A stretch of 64,000 nucleotides of DNA from Burkholderiaceae bacterium (lineage in GTDB: Bacteria; Pseudomonadota; Gammaproteobacteria; Burkholderiales; Burkholderiaceae_C). The first letter of the stretch is position 1. Each line of letters starts with the position of its first letter. Shown piece by piece: positions 8,597 to 15,499 of this stretch. The stretch spans positions 1-64,000 of the forward strand of contig JACKLO010000020.1 in the NCBI GenBank assembly GCA_024235915.1, given 5' to 3'. Under the pieces are notes generated by a model that was given only the letters and a program-made list of their open reading frames with translations, was not told the origin of the DNA and did no database searches. The translations under genes were made by a program, and so were the position numbers.

Positions 8597-9247
8597 ATGC
8601 GCCTGAACCGACTGCTCCTGGCCCTGTGGATGGTGGCGGCGTGGGCCACCGCGGCGCCACGCCCACCGCTGTCGCCCATCGAGCAGGCCATCGGCGCCTA
8701 CGCGCGCGGCGATGTCGACGGGGCCCGTCGGCAGCTGGAGGCCCTGGCGCGGCGCGGCCTGCCGGCGGCCGACCACAACCTGGGCGTGATGGCGCTGGAC
8801 CAGGGGCAGCCGGAAGCCGCCGAGGCGCACTTCCGCCGTGCCGCTGGCGCCGGTTTCGTCACCGCCATGCTGGCCCTGGGCCAGTTGCACGAGCAGGGCC
8901 GGCTGGGTCGACGTGACCTGCCCACCGCCATGCACTGGTACCGCCTGGCGGCCGAAGGTGGCAACGTGCAAGGCATGGTGGAAACCGGCACGGCCCACTA
9001 CCTGGGCCGAGGGGCACCGCTGGACAAGGCGCAGGCGGCACACTGGTACCGGGAGGCCGCCAAGGGCGGCGACGTCGGCGCACAGTACCTGATCGCGGCC
9101 ATGTACGAAACCGGCGATGGCGTGCCGCAGGACCTGCGGCTGGCGCGCTACTGGTACGGCGTGGCGGCCGACAATGGCGATGAGGCCGCGCCGGGCAAGC
9201 TGAAGGAGCTCGAGCTGCGCGAACTGGGCGCTACAGCACCACCTTGA
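8597..9247 (+). CDS. Sel1-repeat exported protein
   Basis: A 216-residue protein starting with a signal peptide (hydrophobic LLLALWMVAAWATAAP), so probably periplasmic. It then has four to five Sel1-like helical repeats: the AxHWYRLAAEGGN and AAHWYREAAKGGD units, LARYWYGVAADNGD, and an earlier, more diverged unit with AEAHFRRAAGAGF. Sel1 repeats bind other proteins or peptidoglycan-linked partners. A GTG directly before the ATG (8594) is an alternative start. It is the only plus-strand gene in the dac-lip cluster and its last 17 bases overlap the 3' end of ybeD on the other strand. Confidence 0.85.
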   Translation: MRLNRLLLALWMVAAWATAAPRPPLSPIEQAIGAYARGDVDGARRQLEALARRGLPAADHNLGVMALDQGQPEAAEAHFRRAAGAGFVTAMLALGQLHEQGRLGRRDLPTAMHWYRLAAEGGNVQGMVETGTAHYLGRGAPLDKAQAAHWYREAAKGGDVGAQYLIAAMYETGDGVPQDLRLARYWYGVAADNGDEAAPGKLKELELRELGATAPP

Positions 9248-9527
9248 CCATCGGGTGGGTGCTCAGCGTGCGGTACAGCTCGTCGAGCTGCTCGCGGCTG
9301 GTGGCGGTGACGGTGATCGTCAGTCCCAGGTAGTTGCCGGCCTTGCTGGGCCGGCGCTCCACCGTGGCGGCGTCGAAGCCGGGGTCGAAACGCAGCGCCA
9401 CGTCGACGATGGCCTCGAAGAAGCCATCGACGTGTGCGCCCATCACCTTGATCGGAAAGGCGCTGGGGTACTCGATCAGGCTTTCTTCGGGGGGGATGGG
9501 TTTCATCGGGGTTTCGGGCTGGGCCAT
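9231..9527 (-). CDS. ybeD: DUF493 (YbeD-like) protein
   Basis: A small cytoplasmic protein of the DUF493/YbeD family, an ACT-like fold of unknown biochemical role usually located beside lipB. Characteristic segments are LIEYPSAFPIKVMG near the N-terminus, KAGNYLGLTITVTA in the middle and the C-terminal LDELYRTLSTHPMVKVVL. The ATG at 9527 gives 98 residues; the ATG at 9506 (MKPIPPEES) gives the more typical size, and a longer in-frame start exists at 9560. It keeps the ancestral dacA-ybeD-lipB-lipA order except for the inserted Sel1 gene. Confidence 0.9.
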   Translation of the reverse strand: MAQPETPMKPIPPEESLIEYPSAFPIKVMGAHVDGFFEAIVDVALRFDPGFDAATVERRPSKAGNYLGLTITVTATSREQLDELYRTLSTHPMVKVVL

Positions 9528-9608
9528 GCGCTCAGATGGGTGCGGTCGGCGCTTTCGCAAGCCTGGGGCGATCGTGGGCGCCAGTGCTTGACCGCGGCGC
9601 CCGTTCGC

Positions 9609-10496
9609 TCACAGGCTCTGCTCGGCCTTGGCCCGCTGGTAGGCCTCGTGCAGCCGGGCGTACACCGGCCCCGGCTTGCCGCGCAGCGCGCCGTGGCCCA
9701 CCGGCTCGCCGTCGATCTGGGTCACCGGCAGGATCTCCTTGGTGGCCGAACTCAACAGCACCTCGTCGGCGGCGCGCACGTCGGCTTCCGAGATCGGGCG
9801 AAGGTTGTAGGCGATGCCCACGTCCTCGCACAGCTCGCGCAGCAGTTCGTAGCGGATGCCTTCGAGCACGTGTTCGCTCTTCGGCGGGCCCAGCAGCGCA
9901 CCCTCGTGCACGACCCAGACGTTGCTGGCGGCGGCCTCGGTCAGCCAGCCGTCGCGGAACATGATGGTCTCCAGCGCCCCCTGGTCGGCCGAGATCTGCC
10001 GCGCCAGCACATTGCCCAGCAGCGAGGTGCTCTTGATGTCGCCGCGCTCCCAACGGAAATCGCGCGCCGTCACGCAGGCCACGCCATGGTGGCGCTGCTC
10101 GGCGGTGGGCGGCTTCATCGGGCTGGCCATCATGAACACCGTGGGGGCGATGCCCTGCGGCATCACGTGGTCGCGCAACGCCACGCCGCGCGAGACCTGC
10201 ACGTAGACCAGCTGGTCCTCGGCGCCCGTCTTCTCATGCAGCGCCGCGACCAGCCGGCGACACAGCGCCAGCCACGCTTCGCGGCCGTGCGGGTTGGTGA
10301 TGCGAATCTTCTGCAGCCCGCGCTCCAGCCGCGCCATGTGCTCGTCGAAGCGGAACATGCGCCGGCCGTAGACCGGCGCCACGTCGTAGACGCCGTCGCC
10401 GAAGATGAAACCACGGTCGAGCACACTGATCTTCGCCTCGTTCAGCGGCAGGAACTCACCGTTCAGGTGGCAGAGCGTGTCTGGCAGGACGTGCAT
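9609..10496 (-). CDS. PLP-dependent D-amino-acid aminotransferase (class IV)
   Basis: A 295-residue fold-type IV aminotransferase. The pyridoxal-phosphate lysine is in DIKSTSLLGNVLA; other family segments are ISVLDRGFIFGDGVYDV, EHMARLERGL, and the phosphate-binding TEAAASNVWVV. Class IV includes branched-chain aminotransferases, aminodeoxychorismate lyase and D-alanine aminotransferase; the D-amino-acid assignment rests mainly on its position next to a D-Ala-D-Ala carboxypeptidase, where it could recycle or supply D-alanine for the cell wall. The stop is 81 bases before ybeD and the start 27 bases after the carboxypeptidase stop. Confidence 0.82.
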   Translation of the reverse strand: MHVLPDTLCHLNGEFLPLNEAKISVLDRGFIFGDGVYDVAPVYGRRMFRFDEHMARLERGLQKIRITNPHGREAWLALCRRLVAALHEKTGAEDQLVYVQVSRGVALRDHVMPQGIAPTVFMMASPMKPPTAEQRHHGVACVTARDFRWERGDIKSTSLLGNVLARQISADQGALETIMFRDGWLTEAAASNVWVVHEGALLGPPKSEHVLEGIRYELLRELCEDVGIAYNLRPISEADVRAADEVLLSSATKEILPVTQIDGEPVGHGALRGKPGPVYARLHEAYQRAKAEQSL

Positions 10497-10523
10497 GGGA
10501 AGTGCTCCTCGCGGGCCAGCTTA

Positions 10524-11681
10524 CTACTGGATCCACAGCCGCAGCGCATCCCAGGCACGGCCCAGGATGCCGGCCAGCGGCACCGGCGTCATCACCTGCA
10601 GCGGCACGCGGCGGATCTCGTCGCCACCGGCGGTCACGATGCGGATCTGGCCCACGGCCTGGCCTTGTGTCAGCGGGGCCACCAGCGGGTCGGTGCGCTC
10701 GATCAGCGTCTTCAGCCCGGCGCCTTCGCCGCGCGGCACGGTCACCACCAGCGGCCCCGGCGCACCCAGGCCGACGTCCTTGGCGCTGCCCTTCCACACC
10801 GGCACCGTGGCCAGCGGCTGGCCAGCCGGGAACAGGCGCACTGCGTCCCAGGCGGCCCAGCCCCAGTTCAGCAGCTTCTGGCTTTCGTTGGCCCGCGCCT
10901 CGCGCGACGCCGTGCCCAGCACGACCGACAGCAGGCGCCGCTCGCCGCCGGGCAGCTCGCGCCGGGCGCTGGCCACCAGGCAGTAGCCGGCGGCCTCGGT
11001 GTAGCCGGTCTTCATGCCGTCCACCGCCGGGTCGCGGCCCAGCAGCATGTTGCGGTTGTCCTGGCGGATCTTGTTGAAGGTGTACTCTCGGATCGAGTAA
11101 TAGCGGTACTCCTCCGGGAAGTCGCTGACGATGCGCGTGGCGATCACCGCCATGTCGCGCGCGCTGCTGTAGTGGCCCGGTTCGGTCAGCCCGGTCGGGT
11201 TCTTGAACTGCGTGTTCTTCAGGCCCCAGGCCTGGGCCTGGCGGTTCATCATCTGGGCGAAGCCCTCGACGCTGCCGCCCACGGCCTCGGCCAGCGCCAC
11301 CGACGCATCGTTGCCGCTCTGCACGATCATGCCGCGCAGCAGTTCGTCCACCATGGGCGTCATGCGCGGCTCGATGAACATCATCGAGCCACCGTTCTTG
11401 CGCTCGCTCCAGGCGCGCTCGGACACCGGCAGCGTCTGCTCCAGCGTCAGCTTCTTGTCCTTGAGCGCCTGGAACACCAGGTAGGCGGTCATCAGCTTGG
11501 TCAGCGAGGCCGGCTCGGCCTGGGCGTCGGCGTCGCGCTCGGCCAGGGTCTGGCCGCTGGTGACGTCGACCAGGATGTACTGGCGCGCGGCGACCTCGGG
11601 CGGTTGCGGCAGCGCGGCGTTGGCACGCAGGGGCAGGGCGACGCTGGCCAGGGCCAGCACGGCGGACAGGAACAGTTTCAT
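10524..11681 (-). CDS. dacA: D-alanyl-D-alanine carboxypeptidase (PBP5/6 family)
   Basis: Trims the terminal D-alanine from peptidoglycan pentapeptides at the outer face of the inner membrane. The 385-residue protein has a signal peptide cleaved near ANAALPQPPE and the three serine-transpeptidase motifs SLTK (catalytic serine), SGN and KTG, in the order expected of S11 peptidases. A C-terminal beta-rich domain is followed by an amphipathic helix (ILGRAWDALRLWIQ) that anchors such proteins to the membrane. The ATG overlaps the stop of the upstream hydrolase gene. dacA or dacC would both be acceptable names. Confidence 0.95.
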   Translation of the reverse strand: MKLFLSAVLALASVALPLRANAALPQPPEVAARQYILVDVTSGQTLAERDADAQAEPASLTKLMTAYLVFQALKDKKLTLEQTLPVSERAWSERKNGGSMMFIEPRMTPMVDELLRGMIVQSGNDASVALAEAVGGSVEGFAQMMNRQAQAWGLKNTQFKNPTGLTEPGHYSSARDMAVIATRIVSDFPEEYRYYSIREYTFNKIRQDNRNMLLGRDPAVDGMKTGYTEAAGYCLVASARRELPGGERRLLSVVLGTASREARANESQKLLNWGWAAWDAVRLFPAGQPLATVPVWKGSAKDVGLGAPGPLVVTVPRGEGAGLKTLIERTDPLVAPLTQGQAVGQIRIVTAGGDEIRRVPLQVMTPVPLAGILGRAWDALRLWIQ

Positions 11682-12316
11682 CAGGATCCGGAAGAAGAAG
11701 GCAGCCGGTGCCAGGCACCGGTGATCAGTTGCTTGAGCAGGCCGAGCTGGCCGTGGAAGAAGTGCCCGACACCCGGGACGACGGTGACCGGCAGCACCTG
11801 CGGCCGCGCCCAGTCGAGCACGGCGGCCAGCGGCACCACGTCGTCGGCCTCGCCGTGGATGACGAGCGTGTGCTGCGACACCGGCGGCGGCGCAAAGTTC
11901 ACCACCGCCGGGCCGATGAGCGCCAGACGCTCCGGCGCCGCGTCACCCGTCAGCCGGGCGGCGGCATGCGCCGCCATCGCCGCGCCGAAGGAAAAGCCGC
12001 CCAGCGCCAGCGGCAACGCTGGCTCGCGCTGGGCCGAGACCACGGCCAGCACATCGTCGACCTCGCCACGGCCCTCGTCCCACGTGCCCGCCGATCCGGC
12101 CGTGCCGCGGAAGTTGAAGCGCACCGTGCGGTAGCCCAGGGCCAGGAAGGCGCGCGCCAGCGTCTGCACCACCTTGTTGTCCATCGTGCCGCCATGCAGC
12201 GGGTGCGGGTGGCACAGCACGGCCACGCCCACTGGCGCGCTGCCGGGGTGGTCGACGGCCGCCTGCAGCAGGCCGGCCGGGCCGGGCATCTGCAGCCGTT
12301 CGGTCTGCGCGTTCAC
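11681..12316 (-). CDS. Alpha/beta hydrolase (dienelactone-hydrolase-like)
   Basis: A 211-residue cytoplasmic alpha/beta hydrolase. The nucleophile elbow reads GGFSFGAAMAAH (serine nucleophile), the oxyanion region is CHPHPLHGGTMDNKVV, and the acid and histidine of the triad are expected in HGEADDVVPL and GVGHFFHG. This CHPHP..GGTM..KVV pattern is typical of the COG2945 group of small hydrolases. Natural substrate unknown. Its start overlaps the ferredoxin gene stop by four bases (ATGA) and its stop overlaps the carboxypeptidase start, so it lies inside a coupled operon. Confidence 0.88.
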   Translation of the reverse strand: MNAQTERLQMPGPAGLLQAAVDHPGSAPVGVAVLCHPHPLHGGTMDNKVVQTLARAFLALGYRTVRFNFRGTAGSAGTWDEGRGEVDDVLAVVSAQREPALPLALGGFSFGAAMAAHAAARLTGDAAPERLALIGPAVVNFAPPPVSQHTLVIHGEADDVVPLAAVLDWARPQVLPVTVVPGVGHFFHGQLGLLKQLITGAWHRLPSSSGS

Positions 12317-12639
12317 CGGCCCACGTCCGGCGGCAGCACCAGCCGTTCGACGACCTGGCCATCTTTCAGGTGCGAATCGATGATCTCGTCGAGGTCGCTG
12401 GTGTCCACGTAGGTGTACCAGGTGCCCTCGGGGTAGACCACGGCCACCGGCCCGCCGGCGCAGCGGTCCAGGCAGCCGGCCTTGTTGACGCGCACCTGGC
12501 CCTGGCCGGCCAGCCCCAGCGCCTTCACGCGCCGCTTGCAGTGGTCGAAGGCGGCGGTCGCCCCGTGCTGCTCGCAGGCGGCCTCACCGCTGTCACGCTG
12601 GTTGAGGCAGAAGAAGATGTGGCGCTGGTAGTAGCTCAT
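12313..12639 (-). CDS. Thioredoxin-like [2Fe-2S] ferredoxin
   Basis: A 108-residue soluble electron carrier of the thioredoxin-like ferredoxin type (COG3411). Four cysteines fit the cluster pattern: FFCLNQRD, GEAACEQHG, then KAGCLDRCAGGP. The PEGTWYTYV segment and the final acidic helix (DLDEIIDSHL) are typical. Partner unknown. The ATG overlaps the stop of the VanZ-like gene as ATGA, and its own stop overlaps the hydrolase start in the same way. Confidence 0.9.
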   Translation of the reverse strand: MSYYQRHIFFCLNQRDSGEAACEQHGATAAFDHCKRRVKALGLAGQGQVRVNKAGCLDRCAGGPVAVVYPEGTWYTYVDTSDLDEIIDSHLKDGQVVERLVLPPDVGR

Positions 12640-13766
12640 CTGTGAATTGTAGGAGCCGCCCCCAGGCGCGCGAGCAGCCACAGCCCGGCTGCGAACGGCC
12701 AGCCCCAGCCGATCCACTGCGACAGGCCATGGAAGCGGATGAAGCGGCCCTGCTCCCAGCGTTGCAGGTTCTGCGCGAAGTAGGGGTCCGCCGGCAACTG
12801 GGCCACCAGCAGTACGCCGGCGGTCACCGCCATCAGCCCCAGGCCCACCGCCAGCCGCCGCGGCAACGGGGCGAGCAACAGTGCCAGCAGCAGGCCCGCA
12901 ACGATGCCCGGCAGCGCCGCCGGCGTCACCCAGGCCAGGCCATGCTGGGGTCCGAAGTTCAGGGCCGTGGACAACGCCAGCACGGCGATGGCCAGGGCAC
13001 TGGCGCCCAGCGCGAAGCCGGCGCGGCGCCAGCCGGGGGGCACCACGGCGAAGGCCAGCAGGCAGGGCGCCAGCAGGCCCAATGCCGTGATGGCCGTCTG
13101 CGTGGGCAGCGTGGGCGGGGCGGATGGCGCGGCGGCGGCGATCAGCGCGTCGTGCCATTCGACGGCCCAGGGTACGCCGGCCAATGCGTCGGCCAGCAGT
13201 GGCAGCAGGCGCGGCCCCACCTGGCCCAGGCCCAGGGGCACCGCCGACGGGAACAGCAGGGCCAGCGGCCACAGCAGCAAGAGCAGCAAGGCGCCGGCGG
13301 AGTGCGTGTCGAACCATTGCGCCACGGCGCCAACCCAGCGTACGGCCCAGCCGCCGCGCGCCAGCGGCATGGCCAGCAAGGCCCCCGTGGCGGCACCGCC
13401 GCTGTTGAGCACCCAGTCGAGCAGCGAAGGGTGGCGCTCCGGCAGGAACTGCTGGGCCAGTTCGAGCGCAAACGACAGCGCCGCCGCCAGCAGGGTTGAA
13501 GCCAGCACCGGGCCGCCGATGCCGCGGCCCGGCCGCCACAGCGCCAGCACGCCCAGCAGGCCCAGCGGCAGGTAGCCCAGGTAGTTGGACCAAAGGTCGA
13601 AGGGGATGCGCGCGCGCGGCCAGGGCAGCGCCAGCAGGTCGGTGAAGCTGCGGCCCGTCGGCCAGGCCCAGCCATCGAACGGAAACAGGCTGGCGTAGAC
13701 GATCAGCGCCGTCAGCACCGCGGCGGCCAGGGCGGCGGGCAGGCGCAGCGTGGCGCCCGCGGCCAT
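12636..13766 (-). CDS. VanZ-like membrane protein
   Basis: A 376-residue inner-membrane protein with around nine or ten hydrophobic segments. The N-terminal third is VanZ-like: IVYASLFPFDGWAW, DLWSNYLGYLPLGLLG, and ELAQQFLPERHPSLLDWVLN. The C-terminal part adds several helices and ends with a periplasm-like stretch containing ADPYFAQNLQRWEQGRFIRFHG before two more helices. VanZ proteins can affect envelope stress or antibiotic resistance, but the role here is unknown. The ATG shares a base with the hemJ stop (TGATG). Confidence 0.82.
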   Translation of the reverse strand: MAAGATLRLPAALAAAVLTALIVYASLFPFDGWAWPTGRSFTDLLALPWPRARIPFDLWSNYLGYLPLGLLGVLALWRPGRGIGGPVLASTLLAAALSFALELAQQFLPERHPSLLDWVLNSGGAATGALLAMPLARGGWAVRWVGAVAQWFDTHSAGALLLLLLWPLALLFPSAVPLGLGQVGPRLLPLLADALAGVPWAVEWHDALIAAAAPSAPPTLPTQTAITALGLLAPCLLAFAVVPPGWRRAGFALGASALAIAVLALSTALNFGPQHGLAWVTPAALPGIVAGLLLALLLAPLPRRLAVGLGLMAVTAGVLLVAQLPADPYFAQNLQRWEQGRFIRFHGLSQWIGWGWPFAAGLWLLARLGAAPTIHR

Positions 13767-14188
13767 CAGAAGGGCTTGACCACGACGAGCACCACGATGG
13801 CGATGAACAGCAGCACCGTCACCTCGTTGAACACGCGGAACCAGCGGTCGCCGCGCCGGTTCTCCAGGTGCTCGAACTGGCGCAGCAGCCGTCGGCACAT
13901 GTGGTGGTAGCCCAGCACGCCGGCCACCAGCAGCAGCTTGGCGTGCATCCAGCCACCGCTGACGCCGAACCCCAGCCACAGCCAGAAGCCCAGGGCCAGC
14001 GCCGGCACCATCAGCAGGCTGGAGAAACGGTAGAGCTTGCGGCCCATCAGCAGCAGCCGCTCGCGTTCGGCGTGGCTGTCGGCCGGCACCATGGCCAGGT
14101 TGACGAAGATGCGCGGCAGGTAGAACAGGCCGGCGAACCAGCTGGCCACAAAGACGATGTGGAAGGCCTTGACCCAGAGGTAGAGCAT
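13766..14188 (-). CDS. hemJ: Protoporphyrinogen IX oxidase HemJ
   Basis: A small (140-residue) four-helix membrane protein that oxidises protoporphyrinogen IX to protoporphyrin IX, the next-to-last step in heme synthesis. Typical features are WVKAFHIVFVASWFAGLFYLPRIFV with the conserved histidine at residue 10, LYRFSSLLMVPAL, HAKLLLVAGVLGYHHMC and the short C-terminal VVVVKPF-type end. It is divergent to hemB, another heme gene, with the candidate small RNA between them. It begins a chain of overlapping genes running to dacA. Confidence 0.92.
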   Translation of the reverse strand: MLYLWVKAFHIVFVASWFAGLFYLPRIFVNLAMVPADSHAERERLLLMGRKLYRFSSLLMVPALALGFWLWLGFGVSGGWMHAKLLLVAGVLGYHHMCRRLLRQFEHLENRRGDRWFRVFNEVTVLLFIAIVVLVVVKPF

Positions 14189-14258
14189 GGGCTCATTATG
14201 GGTGGCGCCCTCGTCAACCCGGCGGGCCCTGCGGTGACCACCCGGCGCGGTCAGGACG

Positions 14259-14287
14259 AAAAAAAAGCCCCGGCTTGAAGCCGGGGC
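14259..14287 (-). terminator. Intrinsic terminator of the candidate small RNA
   Basis: On the minus strand, GCCCCGGC pairs with GCCGGGGC around a UUCAA loop (extendable to ten pairs), immediately followed by eight T residues. This is the clearest rho-independent terminator in the window. It faces away from hemB and sits 71 bases before the hemJ start, insulating hemJ from the upstream transcript. Confidence 0.88.
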
Positions 14288-14371
14288 CCGCAAGCCTTAT
14301 CGCTGTCATACGGTAAGGCACCTGCTCAGGGAGGAAAAGCAGGGGACGACAGCCTTGCGGCTATCATCCGC
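14259..14371 (-). ncRNA. Candidate small RNA with anti-Shine-Dalgarno loop
   Basis: An intergenic minus-strand element between divergent hemJ and hemB. At its 3' end is a strong intrinsic terminator, yet no minus-strand gene lies upstream, so the terminator must end an independent transcript. The 5' part folds as CCGCAAG (14360-14354) with CUUGCGG (14294-14288) and GCUGUC (14353-14348) with GACAGC (14307-14302), enclosing a hairpin CCUGCU/AGCAGG (14343-14338 with 14326-14321) whose 11-base loop is UUUCCUCCCUG. A TGGTAAAGT at 14385-14377 could be an extended -10 element; no good -35 is seen. I do not recognise a named family; it is too short for 6S RNA and lacks SRP-RNA signature loops. Confidence 0.6.
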
Positions 14372-14469
14372 CGAGCACTTTACCAGAGCGCGTCCGGGGC
14401 TCGCCAGCGGATTTGCATGCCCGCCGCGCCCAACGCAGCACCCCGCTGCCCCCGTTTCAGGACTGCGCC

Positions 14470-15477
14470 GTGAGCTTCACCCCCCCGCCCTTTCCCGCTG
14501 CGCGCCCGCGCCGGCTGCGCCGCGATGCCTTCACGCGTGCCCTGGTGCGTGAGCACCGGCTGGCACCGGAGGACCTGATCCTGCCCGTGTTCCTGCTCGA
14601 CGGCGAGGGCCGTGAGCAGGACGTGGCCAGCATGCCCGGCGTGAAGCGGCGCAGCGTCGACGGCCTGTTCACCGTGGCCGAGCGCTGCTGCGAACTCGGG
14701 GTGCCGGTGATGGCGCTGTTCCCGGTCATCGACCCCGCACTGAAGACACCCGACGGCCGCGAGGCCACGAACCCGGACGGCCTGGTGCCCACCGCGGTGC
14801 GGGCGCTGAAGGCGCGTTTCCCGCAGCTGGGCCTGCTCACCGACGTGGCGCTGGACCCGTTCACCAGCCACGGCCAGGACGGCCTGCTGGATGACACCGG
14901 CTACATCCTCAACGACGAGACCGTGGAGGTGCTGACCCAGCAGGCCCTGGTGCAGGCCGAGGCTGGCGTGGACATCGTGGCGCCCAGCGACATGATGGAC
15001 GGCCGCATCGGCGCGATCCGCGACGCGCTGGAATCGCGCGGCGCGATCCACACCCGCATCATGGCCTACAGCGCCAAGTACGCCAGCGCCTTCTACGGCC
15101 CCTTCCGCGATGCGGTCGGCAGCGCCGGCAACCTGGGCAAGGCCGACAAGAAGGTCTACCAGATGGACCCGGGCAACAGCGACGAGGCGCTGCGCGAGGT
15201 GGCGCTGGACCTCGCCGAAGGTGCCGACATGGTGATGGTCAAGCCCGGCATGCCGTACCTGGACATCGTGCGCCGCGTGAAGGAGGAGTTCCGTGTGCCC
15301 ACCTTCGCCTACCAGGTCAGTGGCGAGTACGCGATGCTCAAGGCCGCCGCGGCCAACGGCTGGCTGGACCACGATGCGGTGATGATGGAATCGCTGCTGG
15401 CCTTCCGCCGCGCCGGGGCCGACGGCGTGCTGACCTACTTCGCGCTCGACGCGGCCGAACAGCTGCGCCGCCGCTGA
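14470..15477 (+). CDS. hemB: Delta-aminolevulinic acid dehydratase (porphobilinogen synthase)
   Basis: Condenses two aminolevulinate molecules into porphobilinogen in the cytoplasm. Active-site lysines are in MAYSAKYASAFYGPFRDA and MVMVKPGMPYLD. The metal-site region reads DVALDPFTSHGQDG, without the cysteine triad of zinc enzymes, so this is the magnesium type common in Pseudomonas-like bacteria. I choose the GTG at 14470 (335 residues, the family norm) because AGGA at 14459-14462 is correctly spaced; an ATG at 14413 would add 19 residues with no family match. corA follows 22 bases downstream. Confidence 0.96.
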   Translation: MSFTPPPFPAARPRRLRRDAFTRALVREHRLAPEDLILPVFLLDGEGREQDVASMPGVKRRSVDGLFTVAERCCELGVPVMALFPVIDPALKTPDGREATNPDGLVPTAVRALKARFPQLGLLTDVALDPFTSHGQDGLLDDTGYILNDETVEVLTQQALVQAEAGVDIVAPSDMMDGRIGAIRDALESRGAIHTRIMAYSAKYASAFYGPFRDAVGSAGNLGKADKKVYQMDPGNSDEALREVALDLAEGADMVMVKPGMPYLDIVRRVKEEFRVPTFAYQVSGEYAMLKAAAANGWLDHDAVMMESLLAFRRAGADGVLTYFALDAAEQLRRR

Positions 15478-15499
15478 CGCGCTGCGGAGCTGCAGGCCG

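Noticed and set aside
9255..12134. Very long plus-strand open frame (959 residues) opposite ybeD to dacA
   Set aside because: Composition is rich in H, Q, R and G with no domain; it is the antisense shadow of well-identified minus-strand genes in GC-rich DNA.
14259..14371. 6S RNA or SRP RNA for the hemJ-hemB spacer element
   Set aside because: About 110 bases is too short for 6S RNA, and no GGAA-type SRP apical loop is present; kept as an unassigned candidate RNA.
14413..14469. ATG start at 14413 for hemB
   Set aside because: The extra residues match nothing in HemB, while the GTG at 14470 has a correctly spaced AGGA and gives the usual length.
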